Source of the DNA: Arctopsyche grandis
Taxonomy: Eukaryota > Arthropoda > Insecta > Trichoptera > Hydropsychidae
Assembly: GCF_051622035.1 (NCBI RefSeq)
Contig: NC_135356.1
Coordinates: 21,481,839 to 21,545,838, forward strand
Direction of reading: 5' to 3'
DNA: 64,000 nucleotides
Shown: positions 34,300 to 45,345 of the stretch, piece after piece
Layout: each line of letters opens with the position of its first letter
Numbering within the stretch: the first letter of the stretch is position 1
The notes under the pieces: generated by a model
What the model was told of the DNA's origin: nothing
Databases searched by the model: none
Seen by the model: only the letters and a program-made list of their open reading frames with translations
Made by a program: the position numbers and the translations under genes

Positions 34300-35389
34300 A
34301 GGGAAAAATTATACACACCAAACGTCGATGCATTTTTGCTTATTTGAATCAATCTCACGACGCAACTACTTTATACATAATATTATTTATTAGGAACATG
34401 CATAATAGTCTAAGCCAAAAGCTGGATAACGTTTCCAATCATTTCAACGATATATTAAAACAAATATTTATAATTAAGGCCAAATTTTTCCCTCAATGTG
34501 ATACATGTTTGTATAAAATGCAGCTGATGAAATAATACATGTGAACAAATATTTTTTATTTACTTTTATTTCCCTATGACAAAACTTCATACAATAATAA
34601 CAAAAATAAATTAAAACGCAAAGATTTCAATGCGAAAGGACTGTATATAACTACTTTACCATAAATAATAGAAATAAAATAACAACAATATTCATATTAA
34701 CAGAAGGAATGAATATATAGCGGAACTCGGTTATTACAAACAAAATTCCAACGAAATTATAGCAGCAGCGATTAAATCAAGAACGAATACATTTCCGTAA
34801 ATATAATAACAAAAACTATCGAAGCAAAATAAATAAACCATTAGAATTTCATTACTCGGTTAAAACAGAACTATTGGTCTCATATATGTAGGTGGTTATT
34901 ACACCTGGATACTTTGGTTCAAACTGCGTTTAACCGCTATGAATAGGATCATTCGTCTCGGTAACTTAACATTATAATATACTCAGTCTTTTGAAAATAT
35001 GACAATATGATATTAATCTGCTGTAGTAATTCTTTACTTTTAAAACTAGGCAAATTCATATACAACAAAAAACTAGCGAATCGCAAGTGACCTTGTCAAT
35101 GAGTAAATTTATAATATTGATGAATAATTTTGGAAATACCTAATTCCTTTAATTTACAACTATTAGCGAGCCAAACAATTCCTCTAATTACGACACAGTC
35201 AAAAACAGGCATTCAAAAGATCAAATTCTAAGCTAAAAATTATGATACGTTGCGATATGAATCAATAACTTTCATGTACATAGTTATTGAAAAGGGTTTA
35301 ATGTGTAAAATGTAAATTAAAAATGAGGAATTGTAAACTATGTTCCAATTTTAATCGCTTTCCTGCTTTTTGTTTAAAGCTAAATACAT
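34300..35389. other. Intergenic sequence between ClC-c and DCAKD ends: nothing recognised
   Basis: AT-rich; includes the presumed DCAKD 3' UTR just below 35390. Confidence 0.4.
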
Positions 35390-38300
35390 TCATGTAAAAA
35401 AGCTCAAGTAGATGAAATACAGAGTACACGGCATCATTGCCAATCCTAATATACCTCCTCGTATATACCTAAAAACAAAAAAAAAAAGATTATTTGAAAT
35501 ACTTAAACAACATGTAATATACATACAAATGTACTAGTATGTCCCATTGGTTCATATATAAATTTAATACCTTATATTTTCTCAGATAATGAACAGATGG
35601 TAAATTTACATTTATTTTTTGCCAATTTAATAACATATATATTTCTTACCAATGAAATTTAGAGGACCTCAACGATCTGATAATATTTTCAGTCTGTTTT
35701 CTCGTGTCTTCTAATGTGCCATCATTGTTAATGACAAACTGTGACGAGATAACTTTCTCTTCAAGCGGCATTTGACTTGCGATCCTCTTCCTCGCAACAT
35801 CTTCAGGAAACGAATTACGTTGGCATAAACGTTCCAATTGTTGAACGTCGTCACTACAAGAGAGCAACAATTTTAAATCTCATTCCTTAAACGAACCAAG
35901 CGTGCAATTTATACAGGAAAAAATTCACATGTCATTGTATCATTAACTGCACAAGGACCATAGATCGTTCGCACAATGTCAAACGCGTTGCAAATCATAT
36001 AAAGAATATAAATTCATGCTATAATCATTGTATAAACAACGCTCAAGCCATTAATGCCAATCAAGCCAATGCTTTAAACCTTTGCACTTTCAAGTAATTG
36101 TAAAAACAACTATAATGAGTAAGCAATTTGTATGTAAAATTAAAACCACTGTGTATGAATATGTTGATCAAAGTTATAACAGGTTACTTCACCGCGATGA
36201 GTGTGCTGTGCTATACATATTAAAAATTATTTAAACAGGTATACACCCATTTATTAAACACGACGTTTATGGTCAAATGATTACTAACCATTTAAATGCT
36301 GATTAACGCCGATCAGCGTTTTGCCAAAAATTGCATAGGCCTCAAAAACGCGGATAGGAATTGTATTTTGAGCATGTAAAAAGTAAACAAGAATATTACC
36401 CTCTAAGCCTTTCCACGTAGCATTGAAAAAAAAAATGCATTGAACATGGTTCGTGTAATCTGTGTCGTTCATTTGTCAACGTTTATAAAGACTGATTTAC
36501 ACTGGAATTTCTGAATTTATAACCATAGCAGAATTTCCCGATGGAAATCCTTAGCTGCTGAGTATTTTAGATTGTGAGCATTACATTTTAACCGTTTGCC
36601 CGCGGCCGTGTTCTATGGAAGCTTTGCGCGACAAGACTCTAGTGCGGCTGTCTTCCATAGAATTTCTGAACTTTGTACGGGATTTTGAGCCTTATATGCG
36701 CCTATTTCAACTGTTTTAAGGTTCAAAATTGGTTGACTATATTACTGAGAGTTGAATGCCATCTATTCAATTTGCTTAAAATTCATATATACCAGTCAAA
36801 ATTAGTTTTTTGTGGAACCATACTGAAACTTCGTTTATGTGACGTCATGTCTATTGAACAATGGCGACGATACGTCTCAATTGTATGAAGAATGATTATT
36901 TGACAATTAAGCCAAAACTACGAGATATATTATGTATTTTATTGTTTAACATAATACTTTATGTGTTAATTAACATATCTGGTTACTTGAGTAAATATTA
37001 AAATCTGTATTTAAGGTCGAAAACTCGATTGCCAAATTCGCGTAAAAGGTGCCGCGTACAGGGCTTGTTCGCTATATTTATTGCTGCAGGCAAAGGGTTA
37101 ACAACAATGAAGAATATGGAACTAGTTTTGGAAAAATGCATTCATTAATAGACCTATTTTAAATTGTTGCAAGATATAATAGTCTAAACACACCTTTACA
37201 AAACTCGAAATTCTCGGCGGTAGTTATCTAGGGTAGTGATCTAGGGTTTGTTTTGATTAACCACAATCTTTATACCTGCTTTCTGTGGGATTTCAAAATA
37301 ACTCTAGTTGGAAATATTGGCCAAATTTTCAGCGTTGTGGGCTTTCACCAGAAGAGACATTAGCACTCAAAGGGTTAACAGCCACAGAGACATCTATGGT
37401 CAAATTTTTGCACCATTTTCTAATCGGCGAAAATCGAGATACTGAATAACTCGAATTTGTGTGAAAGGGATAGGACAGGGTAGCCATTTTGCTGGAACTG
37501 TTTCAATGAAATCAGATAAATTGGCAAACTCTAATGGGAAACGATCGACCTTGGAGTCGCATATCCAAGGTGTGGCTAGCAACATATATAATAGAACCCT
37601 TGACCATACAATTGAAAGCATTGATCTATTCTGCTGGTTATGTACACATAATAGAATCAGTGAATCAAAAATAGTCCCTAATAGCACAGGCTGCAAATCG
37701 CTGCAAACGATAGCAAACCAAGCGCCTGCATGCTCATTTCATACTTTTGTCTCGGCTTTTGCTATTTTAAACTTGCCAGAAAGATCCAACTCAATTTTAA
37801 GAATTGCCAATCATCAATGTGTATCAAAATGTCATCTGCGCAACCCCATCAATATCTCGTCTTTCGTACATGCTGAAATTCAAACAGTTAAAATGCAATC
37901 GAAAGAGCATGCAGGCTTTGCAATCATTTGCAGCAAACCCGAAATTAGACACGGTGTTTAAATAAGATACAATATCATCCCTGAAAACAATTCTATAAAA
38001 AGATAAACATATGTAGTTATGCAAGCAAAAAGGATCTAAAATGTCAAGAACTAAAACACATCAATACTCTTTTACTCGCTATTGTTAAATATAAATTTTC
38101 TTCAACATACATATGTATAATGTATAGAGTGAAAATACCTCTTACAATATCGAGCGCAGAGGGTTATTGCATGTTTGAAATTCGCTAAATATCGGTATGA
38201 TAATGATATATTTTTACCACACGACGGTTATAATCTTGTGAATGAGCGACATCATTCTTCCGCTCTCGAACAGCAATGGCAGCTCCATCACGATGAACGC

Positions 38301-40032
38301 GTGACCTTCAAGGCACCTCATGATCGCATTTTTTATCAACGCCTTCTGTATCTGAGGATGCGTGATGGCGTTCAGTTTCTTCCGTTTCTCGATGTCGTCG
38401 AAGACCAACATTCCCAGAATCATGCGGTTGATTCTTCCGTTTTCCAACAACACCTGAGGTCCAAACTCGCTGACAATCTTTCTCCACGCCGCTTGACCCG
38501 GTTCCACAACTGCAACAGTACAATATATCGATTAAAAAATTCACAATCTCGTTGTAAATATCCACTATGACAAGAATATACTATAAATTAATGCAAAGTG
38601 TTATTATACTGTAGCATATACTAAAAAGAGCCGCCGGTTAAGTGCAATCGGATTAAGCCGAGGTGCATCCCTGACACTGTGTGACCGTTATTATTGGTTT
38701 CAAGGATTATATCTAGACTCCAAGTGCATGTAGGCTAAACAATGGCCGCTATTTGGTCCCTTCTCAGAAGTGACCGATACCGTGGTACCGAATGTCGTGG
38801 GAATACATATCAGAGTATGTGACCATAACAATAGGTAAACAAATCAGACGTTGAAGATGTCCTGAGAGACCTGCCCCTTATAAGGCGGTACTTAGGCGAT
38901 ATCAAGACATTCTGGACGGAGCACTGCCAGTGCGCGTATCTCCTTAATCATCAATAAATGCTGTGATACGACTTTGGCCTTTTACTTGGATCCTCCACCC
39001 ACCTCTACGTAACAATACATATAGTCAGATAATGCCTGGTATATCTGCTAATATTCGAATAAAAATGTAATTGATGATTTTATAGACTAATATTAAACAA
39101 TTTAATAATAAAAAAATGAGTATATGAGAGGTCACATACTCGGTAGATGTACATATATTGATTATTTCAGACATAAGTAAACTTTTTGATTTGTCGCAAT
39201 ATTGCTTAGGGGTGGGTTCAGGATCCAAATAATAGGAAAAAAATGCTTCATTGCATTTGCTGCTTCAACAGTCGTTCGCATGCATTAAAGGTCAGGTCCA
39301 CAGTCGACGAAGCTAATCCTGCGTGTCTATTGTATGGACTCACGCAATCTGAACAGATCTAGATTTGTCTCAACTTATCCAAAGCTTGGAAAAACGACTT
39401 GTGACTGGGCGTGCAGAGGGTTATTGGGAAGGAGAAGATCCCCTATTCGATGAACCAGATAAGTTTAAGTCGCCACTGGCTCTTCTATGACTGAAGTCAT
39501 TGGGTGAGTGTAATGTCGAGAAAGATGGCTGATGGATTTGGCATAGTTTTCCTCTCCACAGAGGATAATAAGAAGAGTCCAAACGTTACACAAAAAACGC
39601 CAACTTTATCCGGAAGATATGATATGATTTTTTTCGGCATATGGTACGCTTGAGAAACGATAATATTTCAAATTATTCCAAACGAAAAAAAAATCACTGG
39701 GTGAAAAATTTATTTTTTATTGATTCTGTACTGCGAAACATTTGTTTGGGGGTTATTATTTTTTTTCTAATCCCCATATACATATATGCAATTTCTATAG
39801 ATTTTATACTATAATAGATATATAGTAATAAGCATTGGATTAAGTAGTCGTGTATCAAGCCGTTACGAATGAAATATTTGGGGCGTTTCTGGCACAATGT
39901 GTTACAACTGGTATGCTCACTTTCTCTAGCGATTTCGTCGGCATCCATCACTGGTATGTTGTTTTCTTTGAAGTAACTGAGAACGGTGCTTTTTCCCGTC
40001 GCCAAACCCCCCGTTAAACCTACAATATACAT
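35390..40032 (-). CDS. DCAKD: Dephospho-CoA kinase domain-containing protein (DCAKD-like), four exons, complete
   Basis: Exons on minus: 40032-39921, 38509-38218, 35853-35650, 35468-35390; 687 nt, 228 residues, GT-AG introns with phases 1, 2, 2. The family phosphorylates dephospho-CoA with ATP, the last step of CoA synthesis. Seen: P-loop GGLATGKST (8-16) right after the start MYIVGLT; VMDADEIAR with the DAD-type motif at 30-32; KLNAITHPQI; FIVMELPLLFESG; RIASQMPLEEK and VINNDGTLEDTRKQ, the family's C-terminal signature. The last about 25 residues (GGILGLAMMPCTLYFIYL) look like a membrane anchor. Length fits DCAKD rather than the bifunctional COASY, and no adenylyltransferase domain precedes it. 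Introns host a piggyBac-like nest, a SINE and a solo LTR. Confidence 0.93.
36220..37374 (-). mobile_element. piggyBac-like MITE (CCCTTTGAGTGC end), copy 2, interrupted
   Basis: Read on minus from 37374: TTAA|CCCTTTGAGTGCTAATG, then the blocks TTTCCAACTAGAGTTATTTT and ATATTCTTCATTGTTG. The same sequence runs through 52843-53519. The far end is degenerate near 36220. A second TTAA element (36592-37097) is nested inside. Lies in DCAKD intron 2. Confidence 0.7.
36592..37097. mobile_element. TTAA-flanked MITE nested in the preceding element, 506 bp
   Basis: Ends CCGTTTGCCCGCGGCC (left) and GCTGCAGGCAAAGGG (right) are imperfect inverted repeats. TTAA lies on both sides (36588-36591 and 37098-37101). 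The corresponding place in the sister host copy (about 53118) reads TTGTGAAAATGTAATG, i.e. without insert. Confidence 0.8.
37376..37640 (-). mobile_element. tRNA-derived SINE copy d
   Basis: On minus: GACTCCAAGGTCGATCGTTT, TGCCAATTTATCTGATTTCA and an end CATAGATGTCTCTGTGG. The tRNA-like head survives partly (CAGCAGAATAGATCAATGC). In DCAKD intron 2. Confidence 0.65.
37641..38217. other. DCAKD intron 2, remaining part: nothing recognised
   Basis: Contains an open plus frame (37461-37961) that overlaps the SINE and has no recognisable domain. Confidence 0.4.
38610..39014 (+). mobile_element. Solo LTR 1, 405 bp, 4-bp TSD
   Basis: Starts TGTAGCATATACTAAAAAGA and ends TACGTAACA (TG...CA). Flanked by ATAC on both sides (38606-38609 and 39015-39018). 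Promoter-like CCTTATAAGG near 38877 and poly(A) signal AATAAATGCTGTG lie within. No internal domain is attached, hence a solo LTR. The sister copy is at 62025-62414. Lies in DCAKD intron 1. Confidence 0.8.
39019..39920. other. DCAKD intron 1, remainder: nothing recognised
   Basis: No supported repeat arms or coding sequence. Confidence 0.4.
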
Positions 40033-40398
40033 TATCTGTTAGATTAACAGTTGAAATAAAGCGAAGAAAATCAAACGATCGCCAAGCTTAGCGATCGCTC
40101 GCAAACTGTCAATTTGACAGATAAAGAATTTGGTCGAAATGAGTAAAGTAGTGTCTATCGCTTGAGACGCGAAATGAATTCCATTTGAAATACAAATCAA
40201 ATTGAAAACATTGTTAAATCTACTCCTACTTTCATTCGTATTATTCATTTTAAATCAATATTTCTTAATTTGCAAAATGTGAGAAAGATATCGTATTTTA
40301 TTTAAAAGTATTTGGCTGTTTCATAGTATTGCGTAAAATTTAAATCAAAATCTTTGTAGTGTAGGAATGCGATCCCAATAAAGATTATATAAAACATA
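40033..40398 (-). promoter_or_regulatory. DCAKD: Presumed DCAKD 5' UTR/promoter region
   Basis: Immediately upstream of the DCAKD ATG. Contains the palindromic cluster CGATCGCCAAGCTTAGCGATCG at about 40077-40098. No TATA box is convincing. Assignment is by position only. Confidence 0.35.
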
Positions 40399-41500
40399 TT
40401 ATGGAGGATGAACGAATGAGACGACTGGCATGTTAATGCACGTGTTTATTATATGACAGCTAAAGGCAGAGTGAGTAGTGGCTCTCCGAACCCAGCCGAG
40501 TTGGTTCCCACTCGCAGGAAGGCAACCAAACTCGACCATGTCGTATAAGCGAGCCGCCACATCACTCCCCCCCAGCATCAGCGATACCAAAATTACAAAG
40601 AAACAAATTTTACAAAAGAAAAAAAATATTGTTACACAAAGAGAAAAAAAATTATTGAGTGGGGAGAAAAAAATTGTTGACGTGGGTCATCCGCTGTGTA
40701 GGTGTACCGCCCTGAATGGTCGGTACATTCGAGGGCGGTGACGTCGCGAGCAGGACGGTGGCTGGTCCGATGGTCGCGCGATGCGATGCTGCGGCGGCGC
40801 CGCTCTTCCGAGGCTGATGTCGGTTGGTGGGGCGGCGGGGGCGGCAGGGGCATCGATGTGGTTGATGATACTCCGAGCTGGACTGTGAGTCGTTGTGGCT
40901 CGTGGAGGTGTTGTAGCGCTACCGCCCGTCTCGGCGTGACGACGCTCGTGGGGACGGACGGGGCCTTGATGATGATGATGATGATGGTGCTGAGGTGGTG
41001 TGTGATGAATCTTGTGGTGCTGGATGACCGTTCTATGTGTACCGGATCGCGCATGACTCCACATCCAGCTGTCAAGATCGTCGTCTCATTCGCTTCCCCA
41101 TTTTTTTAAGCACCTGTCATCGACGTTGTGGCTGGACTCCAGTCGGTAGGTAGGTAGGTAGGTAGGTAGGTAGCCGTGTCTGCTCGTTTATTGTCACCTG
41201 CGGGCCGCGGCGTGCTGTGTCGATGGCGATGGGGGCGCGGCGGGTAGCTTTCCCGCCTGGCTCGGCGAGGCAGGGATGAGCGGCATGTTGAAATTGATCG
41301 AGGCTGCGTGGCTCGATGTCGGGGGTCACCAGTTATGGAGGGTGAACGAATGAGACGACTGGCATGTTAATGCAGTCGTCTCATTCGTTAGACAGCTAAA
41401 GGCAGAGTGAGTAGTGGCTCTTCGAACCCAGCCGAGTTGGTTCCCACTCGCAGGAAGGCAACCAAACTCGACCATGTCGTATAAGCGAGCCGCCACATCA
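40399..41500. mobile_element. GC-rich cassette between direct repeats (TRIM-like LTR element?)
   Basis: Two direct repeats of about 166 bp (40399-40564 and 41333-41500), both starting TTATGGAGG and ending CGCCACATCA, enclose about 770 bp. The interior is strikingly GC-rich, with a (GAT)n run near 40970-40985 and a (GTAG)n run near 41141-41170. No gag/pol, no clear primer-binding site and no TSD are seen. The second repeat has an extra hairpin (AACGAATGAGACGACT with its complement). An LTR-type non-autonomous element is the best guess; a segmental duplication is the alternative. Confidence 0.5.
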
Positions 41501-41654
41501 TGTATATATCCTTCATTACAATCAATCGCCTTTTTTTCTATTTCATTAATTGATAAAAACACAGCATGTCATAGAAATATGTATATATGTATTTTAAAAC
41601 ACACTTTATTTAGGTGAGTGCTATTTTATATTTTTTTTAGTCTAGTATCTAACA

Positions 41655-41835
41655 CAGTCGTTCTTAACCTTGTTGGAGGTACTGACCCCCACCATTTTCA
41701 TATGCACATTCACCGAACCCTTCTTAATTGGCACCCGAATCATATGAGTCGGGTGTGTCTTAACTTCCCCTGAACCCCTGAGACTGACTCACCGAACCCC
41801 TGGGGTTCGATCGAACCCAGGTTAAGAAACAACTG
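41655..41835. mobile_element. hAT-like MITE, 181 bp, near-perfect 8-bp TSD
   Basis: Ends CAGTCGTTCTTAACCT and AGGTTAAGAAACAACTG are inverted repeats. Flanks ATCTAACA (41647-41654) and ATCAAACA (41836-41843) match at 7 of 8. The internal CCGAACCC repeats are typical of this kind of hAT MITE. Confidence 0.8.
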
Positions 41836-41854
41836 ATCAAACATAATAATATGG

Positions 41855-42057
41855 CAATTGGATTATTACGCACATTGCAATCGCCCAAAAGACAATTTTT
41901 GCCATGAAAATCGCGAATACGGAGTATTTGGCAATCGAATTCTCGTTAGTATGATAGTTATCGTTAGTATGATGAACTTTTCGACTACCAGATATTCCGT
42001 TATAGAGATTTTAGTGACTTTTAGACGAGCGCTTTGTGGGCAATAATCACCGAACCA
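41855..42057. mobile_element. hAT-like MITE, relative of 8300-8503
   Basis: GGCAATTGGATTATTACGCA at the left, GGGCAATAATCACCGAACC at the right, and the shared core ATTTTTGCCATGAAAATCGC. The target duplication is not clear. Confidence 0.65.
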
Positions 42058-42429
42058 ATACATATGTTTTATCAGGGATGCTCCTCTCTGGGCTCAGAAG
42101 GGGTGAGCATTACCTATGTACATATATTTATTTTATATAATTTATTTTTTTTGGAATTTGAGTGGTCATAAGTAGTTCGTCACCCCTTGTCTACTACCCA
42201 AACTCTTGATGCTTTTTATCCATTTTAATATTATCAATCAACCCATTTCTGTAGTTATATATAGGGTTTTTATCACACGATGATATATTTTTTCATTAAT
42301 TGCTTCTTGCATATTTGAAATATTTCAAAATAGTATGACATGAACATTTTTAAAAAGTAGTCGTCACACGGTGAAAAATATTTTCTGTAAAACTTCTCGT
42401 TATGGGCGAATTAAAAACTTTAATTTAAA
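42058..42429. other. AT-rich sequence, nothing recognised
   Basis: No coding or repeat structure visible. Confidence 0.4.
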
Positions 42430-42592
42430 CTTGGAAAATTAAACTTTTTGAATTACAAATTACAAATGGCAAATTAAACTTTTTGAATTACAAATTACAA
42501 ATGGCAAATTAAACTTTTTGAATTACAAATTACAAATGGCAAATTAAACTTTTTGAATTACAAATTACAAATGGCAAATTAAACTTTTTGAA
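42430..42592. repeat. Minisatellite, 35-bp unit, about 4.6 copies
   Basis: Unit: AATTAAACTTTTTGAATTAC then AAATTACAAATGGCA. Copies are practically identical, so the array is young. Confidence 0.95.
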
Positions 42593-42599
42593 TTAAAAT

Positions 42600-42790
42600 T
42601 AAATTCAACGTTTGTTAAAAGTATTTTATTGTTCATAAATTATGTTCACAATATCTTGAGTGTATTTTAATTGATACTAATCCATCGATCAATATTTATT
42701 TTACTCATTATTTTTCTTGTTTGTATTTACAGTATTATCATATTTTGATTTTAATGTTTAAGGCATAATATGGAAAAAGCTCAGAAGCCG
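42600..42790 (+). repeat. Interspersed repeat related to 49380-49560
   Basis: Shares AAATTATGTTCACAATA, TATTTTAATTGATACTAATC-like spacing and ACAGTATTATCATATT with the copies at 49.4-49.55 kb and, inverted, 61.94-62.55 kb. Diverged; class unknown. Confidence 0.5.
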
Positions 42791-43468
42791 ATTTACAATG
42801 TTTTGGCAAATGAAATGAAATATAGTCATGATATTTTAAAAGTGTACAATTCTACGTCTTATTTTTATTATAGGTGATCCTCCTACGGGCAATCATCCCA
42901 CTTCTTTCTGGGTCACCTCTTTTTTAACAGCGTCCATTTGACCTGAGCATTTTACTGCTGTTTACTCTTTCATGATAAATCAACTATTCCGAATTGTGAT
43001 TCACTCTAATCCTGTACGATTCATCGGCACAGTATCCAAATTTAGATTATTATGAGTATTCGCTACAGGTCATTGATTCATTTTTCGATGACAATGTTTG
43101 GACAACACACCAAATGAATTGACACGGCTGTTCTACATTAATTCCTTTACTATAAACAAAAAATCTATATATTAAAAAATACATATGTCAAAAAGTTTGA
43201 ACAATAGGGAGCAATTGGGTATACGAATTACACAGGAAGATCTCGAATGAAACATTAATTGACGGTAAATTTTTCGTAGTGTTTCTTGCTACGAAATTTG
43301 TCATAGATAGAAATACTACGATACACTCACTATTAATAGACAAATATAAAGACAAATATAAATAATAAGATCTTATTCGGAATTCAATTGTTTTGTTGAT
43401 TGCATTTTTTTCAAAAGTTATATATAGAATTTTGATCCACCTTGTATGTATGAATGTATTTGTAATAA
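42791..43468. other. Unassigned AT-rich sequence
   Basis: No gene or repeat identified; the minus ORF at 43188-43646 has no recognisable domain and overlaps a MITE. Confidence 0.35.
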
Positions 43469-43685
43469 ATGGTAAACGGATTATTGCGCAAATTGCGATC
43501 GCGCGCTCGACAATCGTTGCCATAAAAATCGCGAATACGGAATATCTGGCACTCGAGTTTTCGTTGGTACAATATTTCGCGTGGGTAGCTTTCAATTGAT
43601 AGAGATTTGGGTGCCAGATGTTCCGCGATCGAGATTTTAGTGACATGCGTGAGATTGTTTTTTGCGGACTATTAACCGAACCATT
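43469..43685. mobile_element. hAT-like MITE, relative of 8300-8503
   Basis: Left GGTAAACGGATTATTGCGCA, right GACTATTAACCGAACC; the internal GATGTTCCGCGATCGAGATT matches the host relic at 7795-8186 and shows its uninterrupted site. Confidence 0.7.
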
Positions 43686-44149
43686 TTTGGCGACCAGAAG
43701 TGGTACCTCTACTTTTTAGTTTCCTTTTGATTTTTTCAAATAAATTTTGCACATATGTACATATGTATATTTTATACGGTTAGGTGATTATTCCGCAAAA
43801 ACCGATCTTATTTATTCGCATTATTATTCGATTATTTATTTAATTTTGGAAAATTTACAGTTTAATTAATTACAAACTTGAAATAAAATATAATTATTAC
43901 AAGATAAACCATTTTAAAACTTTCGCATATATGTAGATAAGAGAAAAAAAATTAAATATTAAAAAATAATAACAGAAAAAAAACCGCAGTGCCAATGATT
44001 GTAGTAAAAAATAGTATTTATTATTAAATAATAATAACAATAACCTAGATTACAATTATAATAAAAAACTAATAATAATTATAACAATATTTAAACAGCA
44101 GAATAGACCAGTGGTTATCATATATGTATATAATGCTTTGAAAAAAGTG
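43686..44149. other. AT-rich sequence, nothing recognised
   Basis: Several TAATAATAA stretches; no element assigned. Confidence 0.35.
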
Positions 44150-44458
44150 GTCACGGGCTAATATACCACAGGTTTCTGTTCGCCAGACCTTGGATTTGTG
44201 ACTCCAGGTCGATCGTTTTCAATCAGAGTTTGCCAACTTATCTGATTTTCATTGAAACAAATTGGCAACCTTACCGATTTTCTCGCAAATCTCGAGTTTT
44301 CAGCAATCTCGAATTTCGCTGAATCGTATAAATTGCTGCAAATTTACAAAGTTGACCATATATGTCTCTGTGGACGCTAATTAATATGTATTTACTTTGT
44401 ATAATAATACTTGTACAATGTTTCCTGGCCAGGAAGGCGCATTGGGCTCACCTTTTAA

Positions 44459-44786
44459 GGTCTGACCGCACTATACGACAACCGAACGATCCGACACTTC
44501 ACAACAGTGTGCGATAATATTAGATAAACCGCACTTGAACGACAGCGATGCCACACTCTGCAGTAAATTATGTCAATCATTCGTTCGGTACCTTGGAGCA
44601 AGATTGACGAAACGGACGCTATTATAGTATCGCTGATATGCGAGGAAGAAGAACAGTCGAGAAAACCCAAAAGATGCGACTGTCGCCCAGTGCGATATGT
44701 CTCATACAATTACATCCAAACAATATTTGGTCGCGTACTGTTGTGAAGTGAAGGATCGTTCGGTTGTCGTATAGTGCGGTCAGACC
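44459..44786. mobile_element. TTAA-flanked TIR MITE (piggyBac-like), 328 bp
   Basis: Inverted repeats of about 34 bp: GGTCTGACCGCACTATACGA at the left and its complement TCGTATAGTGCGGTCAGACC at the right. TTAA lies on both sides (44455-44458 and 44787-44790). No ORF. It is intact and serves as reference for the copies at 18.24-18.96 kb and 44.93-45.32 kb. Confidence 0.85.
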
Positions 44787-44929
44787 TTAAGGACGTTTTC
44801 ATTAGTGCATGCAGAGAAATGCTATAATAATAGAAGTGGCTTTAGGCGTTATATTGTTGTCAAGTGACGATTGTCCACAGACATTCTTAAATAATTTTAG
44901 CATCAGTCGTATTTGATGCTTGGTGGTCG

Positions 44930-45318
44930 ACGTATGTCCGATAAAAACTTCTCTGAGCGAGGGCAATATGGGCAAGTGCGTCATGCGACTGTCGCGCAGT
45001 GCGATATGGTAAACGGACTACTAGTCATATGTGAACCAGTCACAGGACAACCGGTCGCTCTAGATCGGTCACACGTCATCACCCGTCACACTAAAACTGG
45101 CCACACCCTAAAACTGGTCACGAGAAAACTGGTCAAACCCGAAAATTGGTCACGAAAAACCGATCTAGAGCGGCCGGTTGTCCTGTGACCTGTTCACATT
45201 TGACTAGTAATCACCGAACCGTGCGATATGTCTCATACAATTTCATACAAACAATATTTGGTCGCGTACTGTTGTGAAGTGAAGGATCGTTCGGTTGTCG
45301 CATAGTGCGGTCAGAGCT
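44930..45318. mobile_element. Second, partial copy of the GGTCTGACCGC MITE
   Basis: Carries GCGACTGTCGCGCAGTGCGA, AACAATATTTGGTCGCGTAC and the right end CATAGTGCGGTCAGA. Its left terminus is not recognisable. It is interrupted by the foldback element at 45008-45220. Confidence 0.65.
45008..45220. mobile_element. Foldback MITE, hAT-like, 9-bp TSD (copy 2)
   Basis: Same family as 7854-8124: GGTAAACGGACTACTAGTCA at the left, TGACTAGTAATCACCGAACC at the right, with palindromic CAACCGGTCGCTCTAGATCG arms. Flanked by GTGCGATAT on both sides (44999-45007 and 45221-45229). The unoccupied site CAGTGCGATATGTCTCATAC is visible at 44687-44706. Confidence 0.85.
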
Positions 45319-45345
45319 TTAGGCCTTCCTGGTATAAATTAAAAA

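Larger units (their letters stand above)
44150..45345 (+). mobile_element. tRNA-derived SINE copy e, split by later insertions
   Basis: SINE core at 44185-44390 (GTGACTCCAGGTCGATCG, TCTCGCAAATCTCGAG) and the first hairpin arm GGCCAGGAAGGCGCATTGGG at 44428-44447. The second arm TAGGCCTTCCTGG is found only at 45320-45332, followed by the A/T tail AAATAAATAAATG. The intervening 870 bp are other elements inserted into the hairpin. Confidence 0.7.

Noticed and set aside
34059..34535. 158-codon plus-strand open frame
   Set aside because: Overlaps a LINE tail signature, consists largely of Tyr/Ile/Phe codons, and matches no family I know.
40632..41109. Overlapping GC-rich open frames in the cassette
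   Set aside because: His/Thr/Arg-rich translations on several frames follow from GC-rich simple repeats (GAT and GTAG runs), not from coding selection.
42430..42592. CRISPR-like regular repeats
   Set aside because: Units are adjacent without unique spacers, in insect nuclear DNA; a minisatellite. The same holds for 33921-34040.
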